From: Sipunculus nudus
Lineage: Eukaryota; Annelida; Sipuncula; Golfingiida; Sipunculidae
NCBI GenBank assembly: GCA_026874595.1
Contig: CM049322.1
Location: 10,988,400-11,052,399, forward strand
Direction of reading: 5' to 3'
Length of the DNA: 64,000 nucleotides
Shown: piece after piece, positions 32,320 through 46,178 of the stretch
Layout: every line of letters begins with the position of its first letter
Position numbering within the stretch: the stretch's first letter is position 1
Made by a program: the position numbers and the translations under genes
Notes under the pieces: generated by a model
Told to the model about the DNA's origin: nothing
The model's database searches: none
The model's input: only the letters and a program-made list of their open reading frames with translations

Positions 32320-34249
32320 TCATTAGCTGGCCAACATGTGCAAGTTATACATTATAATAAGCACATGTAGTGATAAAACTTCCAGTCTAATGAACATTTT
32401 ATCTTATAACATGCAGAAATGATATCAAAGTGATATAATTTAACGTGTGAAAATAGATCTCAACAAAAGAAAAGAATATATAATTAGTCCTGCGAAACGG
32501 TGCCATGTTCAAGGTTTTATAAGAATTTAGATGTACAAATGTTTCAATAATTATCACAGAGATTAAAGTTAACTGTATAATACTTGTGAAACTAGGTCAT
32601 GGGAGTATAAATTGTGACATTCATGTCGGTGACTTTAATGATTACGATACTAGATCAGTGCGGAAGTAAGGTCCTTTTTTTAACTGGATGCACGTATTTC
32701 ACCATATAAATGCAACAAACGATTTCATCTTATTTCCACTACATGTTTAGGTGACTCACAGGTAAAGGTATACATTTTAATTGTGTAAATTCATTACTAT
32801 TGGTCATGATACGGTTTTGAACAGTTAATAGAAAGTTTCAAGAAGAAACGAAATTTCTGTCCGTTGGCTAGCAGTAATTAGGTCATGGCGACTTAATTCG
32901 TTGTTTTTTAGATACATCGCAAAGGCACTCGCATGACAAATATCAAGTTTGTAACCCTTGCGGTTAAGCTATGGGCCCTTCTAACGGAAAACCGGATGAA
33001 AGGACAACGGACTAAAACCGATCACTGGATCTAATCTCAAATGAAAGTCATCTAGCAAAAACATCGTTAAAACATCTTTATTATCCCTTCTATTTTGTTT
33101 CTCGACAAAGATTTTATATATGACTGTTTGGATATAAGGGTACTAGGTATTCCCTAAAAAATTACACAAATCAACATTAATATGCACGTCAGGATCTATT
33201 TCTTAATTTGTCATGGTCTTAAGTTTTCAAGGACACCTTACTTTAGTTTTAATGTTAAGTGAAAGATTATAACTCAATGGACAACAAAGCAATCCCTGAA
33301 CATAACCCGAAGTCACCTGATAACAGAAGAACCCTTATTATATTAATAACAATCTTTCTTCAAGTGAAATATATACATTTTTATATTATCTAAAAAGTAG
33401 ACATACGAAGCTGTAATGAAAACATAAATATTTACAGTTTGATACTTTAACACCTACAGTCTTGCAGATCAGTTTCATTGTCCCCTGTACTGGGAGATAA
33501 GTTAGGCATAACATAGGAATCTATCAATTCAGAAATGCAGATCTGTCAGACACATTTCTACATTTTGTTATATTCTGATTGCTTTTGAATATATAGACAT
33601 TCCTGTCTTTTTTTCTCTGAACTTGAGCAGGACCCGGGCTGACTTCCACTCAAGCTCAATTCCCAATCATAGTTTGTCGCATCCCATTATGTTTAAGTGA
33701 ACTATATAATCCCAGTTTGGACTCTTTACTGCAGGAACTTAGGTTAGACTTCTCACATTTTTTGGTTTATGAGAGTAACTGTCGTATAATATTGTACTGG
33801 TATCGTAAAAAAGATAATTTCATTGAGTCAAAAAAGTGGAATGTGGGACAGGGCTTCATATTTTAACATTTCAAAAAAAGCGCCACGAATTCAAAATGCT
33901 CAAGACATTGCTAAGGGCACAGCTAAATGTTCACGACATCATTAAAGACACCCCATGACTCCCCTACGAAAAGGGGGCTTTACACTGTGTACATCAGTGT
34001 TAATAATAGTGGTGTGTTTGTTAATAAAATAAGGCTACCGTTGAGGTGTCTTGATTCTCTAGAAGATTCTTTGATGCTCATTACATCGGGAAAGTGGCGG
34101 AGTTAATGTTTCTGGCGGCTTTGGCTTGTTGCTTCCCGGAAATTGAAGATATCTGCAAACATGTTGGACAGATGTGTATTTTGTTTGTGGGTTTGTTTGT
34201 GTGCTTATGTGTTTTAGTCCAGTCATCGAATCACTTAGGTTAGACAAAT
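32320..34249. other. Upstream flank of gene B, first part
   Basis: The first ~290 bp match bases 26-270; the rest differs from A and C. No gene seen. Confidence 0.45.
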
Positions 34250-35330
34250 AATCAAAGGTTTCTCACCAGAAATTGATTTATTTGTGGTGTCTTAGTGCAC
34301 AAATAAAACCCCACCCAATTCCCCCATGGCAAAGTGTCATTTTTACTCCAAATTCAAAATGGCCGCCATTATAACGGGTGGAATATTTAAATGGCAATAA
34401 CTCTATAACTAACTGACATATGAACACATTTAAGGTGTCGTTGTCAACTAACAGTATGATGCCTTTCATTTGGTTACACGTCTGAGGTCATAAATGGAAC
34501 ACCTCAGGGTATAATGTCAATAACAATGTCAAATTTCCCAGAAAAATTCCAAATTGCCTTGATATGGCATTTTTTAATTAATGTTATAAAAACATATCTC
34601 AAGTAGTATATGCACATTATGCAGCCCATTCATTTTGTGATACCTCTCAGGTCTTAAATGGAAAATATTATGCATTAAGGTTAAGGTCAATATCACACTT
34701 CCAAGAAAAAAAAGAAACACGCCATGATATAACATGATTTTGCAGGAAGTGGCATATAAATGCATTTAATTTGTTATTTCTAAATAACTTAAGAATGCCC
34801 ATGCATTCGGTTGCACGTGAGAATGTCATAGTCAAAGTAACATTTGGAAGAAAAAAATAGATAGTGTTCTGGCCGGTCAGGAAAGGTTCATATCATGCAT
34901 TAAGGTCAAGGTCAAGTTCTTAAACAGACTGCAAATTGTCCATGATATGGCATAGTTTTCAAAGAAAGTGACCTAGAAAACATCCAAAGTGTCATTGTTA
35001 TCTAACTTCAGAATAGACTTTTATGTGGTGATAGTTCTGTGGCCAGGAAAGGTCCATTCCACGCATAAAGGTTCAAGTGAAGTTCTTAGGAAAACAGTAA
35101 AACCGTCGATGATGTGGCATGTATTTGCTAGAGAACGACATAGAAGAACATAAAGGGCATTACTTTCAGCTAAAAATATAATTCCCACGCATTTGGTGAT
35201 ATTGCTTAAGTCATAATTTGAACATATAATGCGTTATGTTCCAGGTTTATGTCAAATTTGGTAGGGGAAAAAGTCAAACTCGCTATAATATGATACATTT
35301 TAAAAAAACAATATGACACTTATGAGATGG
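34250..35330 (-). repeat. Inverted array of diverged ~170-bp repeats (unit B, reverse arm)
   Basis: About six monomers in reverse orientation relative to those at 35,540-36,300: for instance ggccaggaaaggtccattcc at 35,041 is the complement of the forward gacctttcctggcc words. The arm starts with a terminal segment (aaaatggccgcc, near 34,360) that matches, reversed, 51,270-51,290 in unit C. Confidence 0.65.
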
Positions 35331-35539
35331 AGGTAGGCCTATAACCTTGTCTCTGTGACTATTTTGATTGCGAACAATCCTCAAAAAAGAAAACAAACTT
35401 CAGATTAATAAGAATTTATCGAACCACATATTTGCATAGTTCATATACATATCATGAAATGAGAACCTTCAGCATCGTCTTCTTAAAGCGTATCCCTGCT
35501 CTTAGTTTGTGTTACATCCGTGCAAGCAATTTCTTAGCA

Positions 35540-36340
35540 TTGCCCATGATGGATTCATATCAAATTATGAATCACATTTTTGTTACAAGCGCATATCAAG
35601 TTTGATTTCCATGAATTATGCCATGTTAACCAAATCATGGGAATGGGCATTTTTCTATCAGGTTTGACATTGTCCTTGACCCTGATGCATGGTATGTACC
35701 TTTCCTGAACTCAGGAGAACTACCCAATCAATGGGCATTCAGATGTTAGCCAGTAGTTACTCCTTAAATGTCACTTTTTTGCCAAAACTTGCCATATCAT
35801 GGACGGTACTGGTGTTTTTTTTTATCAAACCTGACCTTGACCTTGATTCGTGTCATGAATCTTTCCTGGCCTAAAATTATCACCAAAGGAATGAGCAATC
35901 TATATTTAGATATAAATGACCCTTTGAATGTGCCTCTTTGTTACTTTTTTTTTTGCAAAATACATCCTATATCATGACGATTATTACTTTTTTCTTTCAA
36001 GTTTGACCTTTCCTGACCTTAGATGTACCGTGCCACCAAATACATGAGCATTCCACATTAAGTTAGAATTGACAACTTAAATGCATATTATATGAAATTT
36101 TCTTGCAAAAAATTGCAATTGTTGCTATCTCTCTTCCAAGTTTTAACTTGTCCTTACAGCATTTTGACTTCAGATGTATCACCAAAGAAATGGGCAGCCT
36201 AATATCAACTCGAAATAATACTTGAGATATGTTTTTATAATATATAACATTTTTATAACATTTATTGATAATCAAATATCCCGTGAGTCTATTGTTTTTT
36301 GTCAATTTAGGTTTAAGGTCAAAGTCATCGAAAATAGGTA
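35540..36340 (+). repeat. Forward array of diverged ~170-bp repeats (unit B)
   Basis: About four monomers with the same phrases as unit C 50,420-51,250: atgcatggtatgtaccttt, gaatgagcaatctatattta, gcaaaatacatcctatatc. Faces the reverse arm at 34,250-35,330. Confidence 0.65.
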
Positions 36341-38586
36341 GAAATCTTATTTTCTTCATAACTTCGTCATAAGAAGCCTATCTACATAAACTATAGCTCA
36401 TTTTGTGTCATATGCTTTCTCCATCAGATGACTCTAGTCAATTGTCATATGTGTCTTCGAGTCATTATGTCAGTCTTTTTTCTGTTGATGTCAAATAGGC
36501 CTTCGTGCTTTTTCTTTCATCTAACATATGGCATTCCATAGGCCAGAAATTTAGAAATTCTTCTGGATGTAATACTGTTGATAGAACCCCTGAAATCTGA
36601 TGTCTTCTGGTTTAAAAATGTCAAAGAACAAGGTCATCAAAATACACGAATCATTTTTTTTTAATATCTTCGTCAACATATATCATAGCCGCATAAACTG
36701 TAACTCATTTTATTTACCATTCTATGGCCTTCTATCTGAGGTGTAGCTGCATCAATCTGCTTTTCCCATGGTTTCGCTTTATTGGGGGAAATTAATGATA
36801 TTCAAAAATATTGGGTCTTTCTTTTCTAACTTAATTACTTTTAAAGCTAGTGAGGTAAAATAATTATATCAAGTAACATTTGATCAGTTTGACACGACTT
36901 CAGACGAATCTAGCGGTCATACGTGAAAGTCAATTTTCAAATATTGTCCTATCTACACAAACTATAGCTAATTTATATGTCTATACACTCCCCATAATAA
37001 GATCTGGTCAACTGTCTTCCAGATTGTGTCAATCTGTCAGTACGTCTGTCTGCTTGTCTGTTGTTGTCAATTTCGCCTGCCTCCTTGTTCTTTGGTCTGA
37101 CGTAGGTAAAGAAAAATGCTATTGTTTCTGCTCAACCAGAATATTGATCATTCAAACGACCATTTGTCACATGTTCCCCTGACTTCTTGTCTCTCTGTCT
37201 GTCTGCCTGTCTTATTTCAACACCGGCAAGCGCTCGACCTATTGTTTGTCTCTTTGTTTGTAAGCCACATTTTTTAATGCTGCATTTATGTCAATGGCAT
37301 ATGGGGTCATAAGCTGCCTGAAGTTTGTTGCTAATAAAGGGTGATCGGTGTCAGTATGCTTTAATGTTCGGTGATTGTCCTGCTGAGTTTATCACATATT
37401 GTGACAAAGCCACACGGGATTAACGAGATGCCTTCGCGGAGGTCTGCGATATCTGAGTACTCTTCTAGTTTATTATCGAGTCTTTGTAAAATATGTTATT
37501 ATGGCTAACATCCAAAATGACTATGTCAAAGTTTATGCATCCAGAACGGTGAATACTTAAACAGAAGATGATTAATCCTGTTGATACACAGCCAATTAAA
37601 CAGTTCAGTCGAAATAAATAATATCTTCTAGAATTTCATGCATTTCTTTGGGTCTCATTATGAACGCCAACAGTACACATTCATAAACTGTCACGAGTGA
37701 TGTATAGTATATATTTTAGGTGTGAAATCGCTGCCACCCATGGTAAGGTTAAATACCGGAGTCAATCAATCTCCCTGTATGCAGTCACCTAAAAGTTTAG
37801 GTCATTGACTAGTTGTGCAAATAGACCGTGTCCCAACTGTTATTTAAGTATTCTCGCGTGGAAACCACCCTGTTACTTTGATTGGTCGGTGTTCTCGACA
37901 GATGCAGGCGAACTTTACATGGTCTTAAATATAATGCGGTTACCTTCATATTCGCGAGATAAAAAGCGAATTTTCATCAATGTATATTTCACATATATAA
38001 TCATTTATTTAAATGTGCTGTAAACATCTTAGGTAACTCCAAGGGAATAGCAAACAAAAGCAAATTCCTTTCCATATGAATGTATCGGAAGTATATTTAA
38101 GATATTAATCTTTGATTAAAAAGTTTAGTTAGAAATCTGTTTAGATTTTAATGTTTACTTATTTTACAATTTTCAACATGGTAGTGTTAGCAGATAAGCT
38201 AATTTCTATTGGGGCACCTTCCTGTCATCTGCAAGGGGACTGAAAATTAAGCTATAGTGTATTTGAATGTGTTTTATAATAGAATCTTAATTCCGGGTCA
38301 GAATCATCTTTCGGAAATACTAGTGAAACGATTTTAGATTACCCGCGCTTCAGATTACCCTCGCTTCATATTATCGGGGGATAATATGGAGCGATTTCAG
38401 ATTACCCCTACGATTTTTTATTTCTCCTTCAAAACAACTCATGACAGGCCCGGGCCTGTACGTTCCAGGCATAAACGATCCGGTATTTTGTGTACGCACA
38501 ACTTGGTAACTCGGTCACACTCATAACATCAGACGGAACACGCGAGCCTTTTATTTAGACCCGACCATGCGTTTCCGATCTGGGTG
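36341..38586. other. Upstream flank of gene B, second part
   Basis: Parallel to 2,100-4,690 and 52,100-54,240. Short tandem 'tgtctgtctgcctgtctt' stretches around 37,035 and 37,190. No gene supported. Confidence 0.5.
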
Positions 38587-38721
38587 TCTTGTTGTTTACC
38601 AACACTTTAAAGTTATTAATAGTTTAAGTGGAACAACAGTGAGGTAGCACCGAGCAAAGGAAGAAAGGCAAACTTGATGAGGATAGGAATATTCGTTTCT
38701 TGGGAGATTTAGGTAACCAGA
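38587..38721 (+). promoter_or_regulatory. Conserved immediate 5' flank / 5'UTR of copy B
   Basis: Counterpart of 4690-4832, ending ggtaaccagaATG. Conserved although the gene downstream is broken. Confidence 0.3.
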
Positions 38722-38826
38722 ATGCTACGTGGTCTGTTCTTAATTGTCACGGTAACTGCTGTTTACAGCGCTGCGCAGTGTTTGATAAAGGACCAACCAT
38801 TCAAAGAAGATATTGCTTTTGCTAGG
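38722..38826 (+). pseudogene. Copy B exon 1: signal peptide
   Basis: 35 codons, MLRGLFLIVTVTAVYSAAQC onward, donor agg|GTAAGT. One codon longer than copy A. Confidence 0.7.
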
Positions 38827-39849
38827 GTAAGTCTACAACTGGCTTTTGAGAATATTAATGCTACTGCCTCAGCCAGGAAGTTATGTTTTCGTCCTCATTC
38901 GTGCGTTTGTGTGTGTGTTCGTGTTTATTTGTTTGCCTGTGCAGAGCTTTAAATCAGGCAGTGGTATTTCCCAAAACCTTTATGAGCAGAACACTTCATG
39001 GCTATCAGGATGGATTGTAGGTACAGCTACAAGTTTTTCCTCGGATCATCCGGTTTCCTCAGCCTCTACAGACAATCTAACGTCAACATCAGAGCAATGG
39101 AGATTGTTAAGTATTAATTATTATAATACACGTGAAATTAAGGTTATATCTCCATATTACTAAATCTTGATGATTATTGGTGATGGTTAAGTCTATCAGA
39201 TTATTTTTTTTTAATCATGGAACACGATTTCAATAAAAGATTTTCTTTCTATAAATGTTATGTAATGTATAATCCAGAATTGAAAAAAAAATAAAGGACA
39301 ACTGTTTTAAATTATATTTTAAACAATATATCAGGGATGACCTCGCCTTTTTTCCGAGACTTATCATCCCGGTGCTTATGAGCTATATGTAATGCAATAA
39401 AAAGCAATATGGAAACAAGAAGCAATTAATTAAGTATTGTCTCTTAAAAAAAGACCATGGTGACAGTTTTTCGGTTTGATTTTGTAAGCATTGTTGAAGA
39501 TTATGTTTTCTTTAAAAATATATCAGTAGATATCTACAATAATTTGAGAAATATGGCGTGGTCTACAGAAAGCGTAGTTTCCCAATAAACTTTGTTGATA
39601 TGTTTCCCCTTTTCACTAAACTCTCTCCGAAGTTAGATTCACTAGTAGGTGTTTAGGCCATTCTGCACCAGTTCATGACTGAAATATCCCAATGCCCTGG
39701 ATATCTGTATGTTTAGATCAACTGTAATAAAACACAGAATCTTGTTTGGTCGATATAACTGACCCGAACATTTAGTATCAATTGCTTTCAACAGATGTCG
39801 TTTGCATGATGTTCAGGGGACAGTATATATTGTTTTTTTCCTACTTCAG

Positions 39850-39965
39850 TGCATTGGACGATGGTACGCTGTAGAAAGACTGACCGCGGTCCCTGGTGAA
39901 TGGTATGGGACAGTTTACGACATGTATGACGATAAAGGAGTGTTGTTCCTCAACGTTACTGACCT
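39850..39965 (+). pseudogene. Copy B exon 2
   Basis: 116 nt, CIGRWYAVERLTAVPGEW, same borders and phases as copy A. Confidence 0.75.
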
Positions 39966-41004
39966 GTGAGTACATCAACACTATACTTGACGGTGGGTTC
40001 AGCAAATATTTAGGGGCCAAGTCACCTATCTGACCTTTATAAACTAAAGTTAATCCCTTTGAGCTTTAAAAAAAGGACCAGAAACTTGGATATAACCGCA
40101 CACAGGCCACTTCTTTTGTTTATATCAATGTGTTTATAATATGTGGGGCTGTAAAAATAATCACAAACAAATTCAACAAGGGCATATGGCGGCAAGTCAG
40201 AGAAGCCAGAGCTTTGCAAATGGCGTTTTGCAACAAAGACCCTTCTACCTCCGCACATATGCAACCTACAACCTTACGTTACCTGTTTTTCCCCTTCGTC
40301 AACATTGCTCTGTTTACAGACAAGTACATTCGTCCTTTACGAAGGAGTTATAAGAACTTTTCACGACTAAAACTACCTTTGGTCATTTGTATGTACACAG
40401 AGGAAGGTGAATGAGCTACTTTTAATTTCCACTGTTGGGGTTAAAATGTCTTGCATGAAGTGACATGTGATAAGATAGGGAATGGGGGTATTTTTTTATA
40501 TTTCCTGTGACGTTCTTCTTGGAAGGATATACCGAGGTCCCCTACCTCTTCTGCCCTTTCCCCGAGTGGGGCACCCGTCTATCCAGATGAGAGGTTGAAT
40601 GGGGCCAGTCAACGAAGTCGTGTTCAGTGGCTCGTGTGAATTTCACGAAATTTTACAACCTCCAATTTATTTTATATTATACTAAACAACTCTACAAATA
40701 TTGATTTTGTTCTCCTGTCTGGTCTCCGCAGTCATGCTTTTAACGTTTCCATTTCCAAGAAATGCAAATAAAATCAATAAAGAGTTTTACTGTGTTACAG
40801 GGAAACCTCGGAATTAAAACCACCAATGGGACCTCAATTAAATCGTCGCATTTTCGAGGTCGTCGTCTAAGCGAGGTCTGATATAAGTAGCATAAAAAGG
40901 ATTGGGATCATGAAGAAAATGGTCGCAATTTTGGGATGGTCTCTATATAAAGGTGGTTATTAGGCAAGGTTTTAATGTATGTATTCGTTTTTTTTTATAT
41001 TTAG

Positions 41005-41102
41005 GGAGTTCAACTGAAAATGTAAGGAAACCAGAACAAGGCGGATTTCTGTAAACCCTGATGATACCAGAGAGGCGTCCCTGTATGGCGCTTCAGCATT
41101 AG
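41005..41102 (+). pseudogene. Copy B exon 3 with in-frame TGA
   Basis: 98 nt, same length as A and C, so the frame is unshifted; the TGA at 41015-41017 precedes the KCKET segment, and the downstream codons still read NPDDTREASLYGASAL. Confidence 0.75.
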
Positions 41103-41989
41103 GTAAGTGACGTAAACGCAATCTCGATCTCCGCTTGTCAAATCTTCTTAGATTCTGATCATCTAGCAATCCACTAGGTATCATGTCGCGTGACATATAC
41201 AATTAAAGCACAATCTGACAAAGCGGCGTCCACATGGATAAACCCATAAACACACACACATATATATATATTTTTTTATATGTGTGTGCGTCCTGACTCA
41301 ATAATAACACAACAAGTGTTTATTGTTTTCATTTAAAAACAATTCATAATAACAGCGTGATGATCGCTCATTATATTTTCTTTGAAATCTAAAAGCATTA
41401 GCTTTTCCTGAAATACTTTTAAATGAACATACTTGCCAGCTAACTCAGTCATGATGAAAGCTTCTAATAAACATGGCAATGTAGTGCATTAGAGTATTAA
41501 ACATGAATTGTAAGGTTAATCAATTAATACCAACAAAACATGCACCCTGAACTTATTCTGTAGCATTTTTAACGGAATCATTCTTAACCTCCCACGTGAG
41601 GAAGGGAGGTTAACAGGGGTAGATTTCAAAATCGATACTTGACTAATTTGTGTTTGGTGGAAATTCTTTGGTGTCCCTGGGTGCAAAAAACATTGTTTCA
41701 TTTTTACTTTTATTACTTCTTCTGTCAATTCTCTGACCAAATTTGAAACAGGGTTTATTTTTCAAAACTGCTCTGATGCCAAAGTAATAGTCAACGCACA
41801 TGATTTTCACCTAAAATTTATTTGACCTTTAGCCAAATTCCAAGATTGTACACTCCCTAGCACACTCACCATTATCACTGATTTGCATTTGTGGGTTTGG
41901 GATGGAGGGGTTGCGGTTCCTGTGATCCCCCGCTGATTACAAACTTCTGGATAAATGTTCAATTTACATTAATACTGGTGTATTTACAG

Positions 41990-42211
41990 CTGGCACTATG
42001 TACACTCCTGGTGGCAGTTTCAGCACCTTCTGGGTGTCGTATTTCTGCCCGTCTGAGTACATGAAGGACGGCGTTTGCTCACGGCCTCAGGTTGATATTG
42101 TGAGTCGTACAATGACCATGGAAGACACGGAGCTGGCCACCGCTACGTCACTCAGAGATACACTTTGTATGCCGTCCGTCAACTTCATCTACCAATCAAA
42201 GCCATACGATA
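41990..42211 (+). pseudogene. Copy B exon 4
   Basis: 222 nt open frame: GSFSTFWVSYFCPSEYMK and DIVSRTMTMEDTEL. No damage. Confidence 0.78.
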
Positions 42212-42251
42212 GTACGTGTCAATCTGGCTTTCAACATATATACGTAAAGTA

Positions 42252-43667
42252 GAGCGTCGTTTTTCCGAAAGCGTCGGGGGACAAGCTTTATGTTCGTAAA
42301 TACGAACATTCGGAAGTGCGGACAAGGGTCTAGCGGCAAGTTCGTAGGACAGTTAATGATGAACCTAATGCCATTTTACCCGAGGAACATGATGTTTCTT
42401 TTCGATCTTCGTAATTGACGACAGGGACATATAAAATAGATTGGAATTTGCTGAGCATAATTGATCAGTCTAACCTGTTTAAGGAAACCTGCGTGCCCTT
42501 TTATTCATCATTTTCACTGGAGGGAAAGGTCAAATGACATCGCCAAGGATTACAGTGTTTCTTTTTGATCTACGTAACTGAAGATATGAACACATAAAAG
42601 ATATTGGATTTATTGCTGGGCATATTTGGCAGAGATCTGTCCGACCTGCTTTTAGGATACGTGCGTGTCCTTTTTAAATCAAATTCACCAGAGGGAAAGG
42701 TCAAATGACATCGTCACTGGTGAACTCTTGTTTGTTAGTTTCCTTAATAGTCAATAGGCGGCGCATATGAGGCACATGTAAAACAAATATAAGGCAATAA
42801 AATATAAGCTTCTCGTCGGCCGCAGTCCGCATGTGTTTAGGTTTCCTTGATTCAGGGGTATCAGGCAAAGTCTTCATCTTGTATTCGACAAGTTTCTCTT
42901 TGCTATTTTTTTTTTTCGGTTATAGTGGACCTGCCAATGCTGAAACGCTTGCGATAATTGCAGGCTTGTCACCACGGTCGTGCCGTCCAAGGATTGTCAG
43001 CTTTTCGTCAAAGCTAACGCCGTCCATTTTCTCTTCTTTGGCTCATTATCTTTGTTAAGTGACAGCCAGACGATCGTGTTTGAGTTGTGTTCTTCTTGAC
43101 AGTAAAAGTAAAATTATGAATAAGCTGAATAACTGCGAGCTTAAGTAGATGACACAATTGCTCTAGGGACTGAACTGCCCTATTGTATGGCCAGGCCCGC
43201 ATGCTATGGACTCGCACCTAAACCTGCTCGAGCATAAGCGTTTAATGAATGATACCTCATAAATGCTGATGCGAGTAAACTGCTCAGTTATTGTACGTTA
43301 CATCCTATCCCAAGCTGACGAACTATGCTTGCTTGTGTACAAACCAGATATGGTTGATAAGACACAAGTACTCTTAGATAAACTGCTCAGTCGCTTGCTA
43401 GGGGTACAGGGATCCGAGCGTTCCGTGGCTAGTTGTAGTTTTCATACCTTTGCCCCGGCGACAACATCGGCCCAGAACTAATTAATAAGGATCACCACTG
43501 GGCTTAAACACATGATTGCAGGCCTTGGGACTCGTAATTACAAATATTAATTTCAGGTATTTACATACTTGAAATATATTTCGGAAATACGAATAAATTT
43601 TCGGTTCCCAATTTTAGTTTCGTAAAAACGAATTTTCGGAAATTCGACATTCGGAAATACGGCGCTC
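42252..43667 (-). mobile_element. Tigger/pogo-like DNA transposon remnant in intron 4 of copy B
   Basis: About 1.42 kb with ends gagcgtcgtttttccgaa and ttcggaaatacggcgctc, inverted to each other and flanked by TA at 42250 and 43668. The site is uninterrupted in copies A and C (atatggtattc). A minus-strand frame at 42920-43027 reads FDEKLTILGRHDRGDKPAII, resembling the N-terminal helix-turn-helix of pogo/CENP-B-type transposases; no catalytic domain is visible. The family assignment is tentative. Confidence 0.55.
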
Positions 43668-44373
43668 TACTGTATATGGTATTCCGCATTCCATGTCCAT
43701 TTCTGGCATATCCAGGATAAATTATTATAATATTCCTTTTACATGTATATTCAGCTCCGCCTGCTTATTTCCACTCTCTTTCTCTCCAAATAGCTGAATG
43801 AGAATATATTATTAGAAAACCGAATATCAGTTCTAATACACATTCTCTATCAACTCGCATATTGTGCCAGTTTCCTTGTTAACATCACCGGGGAAAACAA
43901 AACCTGCCGCAACTTTACTTCTGGCTACTCACACCTTTAGCGCCACCTAGTTGCCAGCGGCATAAAATAACCTCTTTCTGATTGAATCGGACAAAACTGT
44001 TAGAACAAGTTAGTTGATTGTGGATATGCGTGAGAACTGTTATTTACTCTTTTCCTCTCCCTCTCCCTCTCCCTCTCGTTGTGCATTCATGTGCTTCTCT
44101 GTCTCAAAATATTTTTTTTTCGTCTAGTATGCTTCTCTTTACTTCATTATTTCCGTTATAATATGTAATAATTGTAATAATTATTTATTTAAAAAAAGGT
44201 CTTCAAAATTTACGAAAATTTACTTTTATTTATCACCGACACTCGATTCCTTGATTATCATATGATCGTGTCCATTCCTTTTTATTCTCACTCACTAGAA
44301 ATTTTTTAAGCTACCCACTGGGATATTAATTTATATTTCATCCTTTATAACCCTTACTGTTTTAATCACTCAG

Positions 44374-44400
44374 GTTGTATGGAGAACCAGGTGCCAAACG
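44374..44400 (+). pseudogene. Copy B exon 5 (microexon)
   Basis: 27 nt between ctcAG and GTAAGT; CMENQVPN. Confidence 0.65.
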
Positions 44401-44974
44401 GTAAGTGTACCACTTTTCCTAATTCTTTCCTTCCAATGCTGAAAAAAATATTTTACCAAATTATCGCCCTGCCTTAATCGGAGTTGAATGGTCTTATGGT
44501 CCTGGGTCTTAGCTTATAAAAATCATGTTATTCAACCAAAACATTTTTGGATTGTCCTTTGCACAAGGAAAGTGTGTAGTTGAAATATAAATTTTCATTA
44601 CAATCTGATGTGATTTCTAGTGTACAGATGAGCAAAATTGAAATGTGTTGCAACTAAATAATACACGTTATCTTATTCATTCTTAGAGCAAAATAACAAC
44701 TGTAAATGCTCTAGACACAAACGTACACAAAATAGTGCCGTATGTCAGAAACGCGGAACATTTATGGATATTATCTCTCTTTTTTTCTGTAATAAATGGG
44801 AATATACAGCAAACAGGTTAATATAAAGGGCCTCGCAAGGGACTCTCCTCAAAACTCTACATTTCGTTATACATTTTGTTATACAAATTCATCTGAGACA
44901 TAAATTAAATATAACATTTATCATTTTTATAATTTATTAAAATACTTTTTTTGTTTTATTTCTTTTTCGTATAG

Positions 44975-45030
44975 CGCATACTTGTAAAGAAAAATTGATC
45001 CCGTATTTCAACACCTATGACGAAATGCAG
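44975..45030 (+). pseudogene. Copy B exon 6
   Basis: 56 nt, HTCKEKLIPYFNTYDEMQ, donor GTAAGA. Confidence 0.68.
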
Positions 45031-45572
45031 GTAAGATACCTTATCAGTGAATTTTACTTATTAATCAGAGTGTTTACTATAGATGCGTAATGACTGTTAA
45101 ACGTAATTTAACAAACTAGCAATATAGCCTAATTCTGACATTTGCGACATTCGTGTTTTAGTCGGTAAGCAAAATGGTCGTCCCTATATGACATTTTGAT
45201 TTATTCGTAAGTTCATGGTTTACAAAGGCACCGAGATATAACAGGAAGATACTTCTTTTACAAATTCAAGGTGGAACTTTATCTCAGGAGATTTCGGTGG
45301 CTATTGGATCTGTATCTTTCATGAAGATATCGGAGGAGCACTGTACGCATAACTGTGCTCTCACCCAAAAATTGCAGCAATATGCCCAGTGTCGTGTTTT
45401 TTCGTTCTTTAAAATAAATCTTCACAAAGGGGTGGGCAAACCAGTTACCCTTTCTGGTCTACCAAAGTCTGTTACATAGTTGTACACCCATTGTAATTTG
45501 TTGATCTTTTTTTAACTCAAAGAACATACCCAGAAAGTAAGGTGCAATGGAGGAATGAATCATAAGCCTAAT

Positions 45573-46178
45573 ACGGGATATCGCTAATGCAGCTTCTCGT
45601 GTAGATGGAGGAGAAAAACGACTGGCTTGCGCAGCCGGAGGCTTTTGTGTGCAGGCAAGCGTGATTCAGTCGGACAATCATTAACACGGACGAAACTGAC
45701 AGCCCCCACTTTGTTAGCTTATTAGCGCTATGGAATCTCTTTAATAAATATTATCATTGAATAAATACGACGTTACATTTGTTTCGTACCATAATGTGTA
45801 ATAATTCAAGGAAACTTGCAAAATATGACGTTTATCAATGACTAAAGACCCTGTGTACGTTTCCCTTATATCATCCGCTACAAGACAGTTGATTCAAGAT
45901 CAAATTCTAATGCAAACCGTGCCGATTGCAGAATTTTCTTATGTCTTTTCATGTTCTGTTTTATTGTTTAACACGGAAAAAGAAATATGATGAATAATTA
46001 GTATCAGGATTATCGGCAATTAAAAACACAATGTCCGATGCCCATTCTGCCGTGTTGAATGAATGGGCTGGGCAGGCTGGACGCTTGGGGGCACTAGTTG
46101 TTTGCCTGCAGTTTTTTCAAGCAGGCAGTCATTTATTGCCTCCACACACGAGAGTATCGGTATTAGCGATATCGCGTA
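45573..46178. mobile_element. MITE-like element in intron 6 of copy B
   Basis: About 606 bp with ends acgggatatcgctaatgc and ggtattagcgatatcgcgt, inverted over about 40 bp and continuing into cttctcgtgta / acacacgagag. Copies A (22,140) and C (60,620) have the empty site gcctaattaacta; in B an AT is doubled around the insert. No coding capacity. Confidence 0.72.

Noticed and set aside
40037-40414. Frames after exon 2 in copies A, B and C sharing MWGCKNNHKQIQQGHMAASQ
   Set aside because: The DNA is shared intron sequence lying past a good donor site; the frames have no acceptor of their own and break at different points in each copy.
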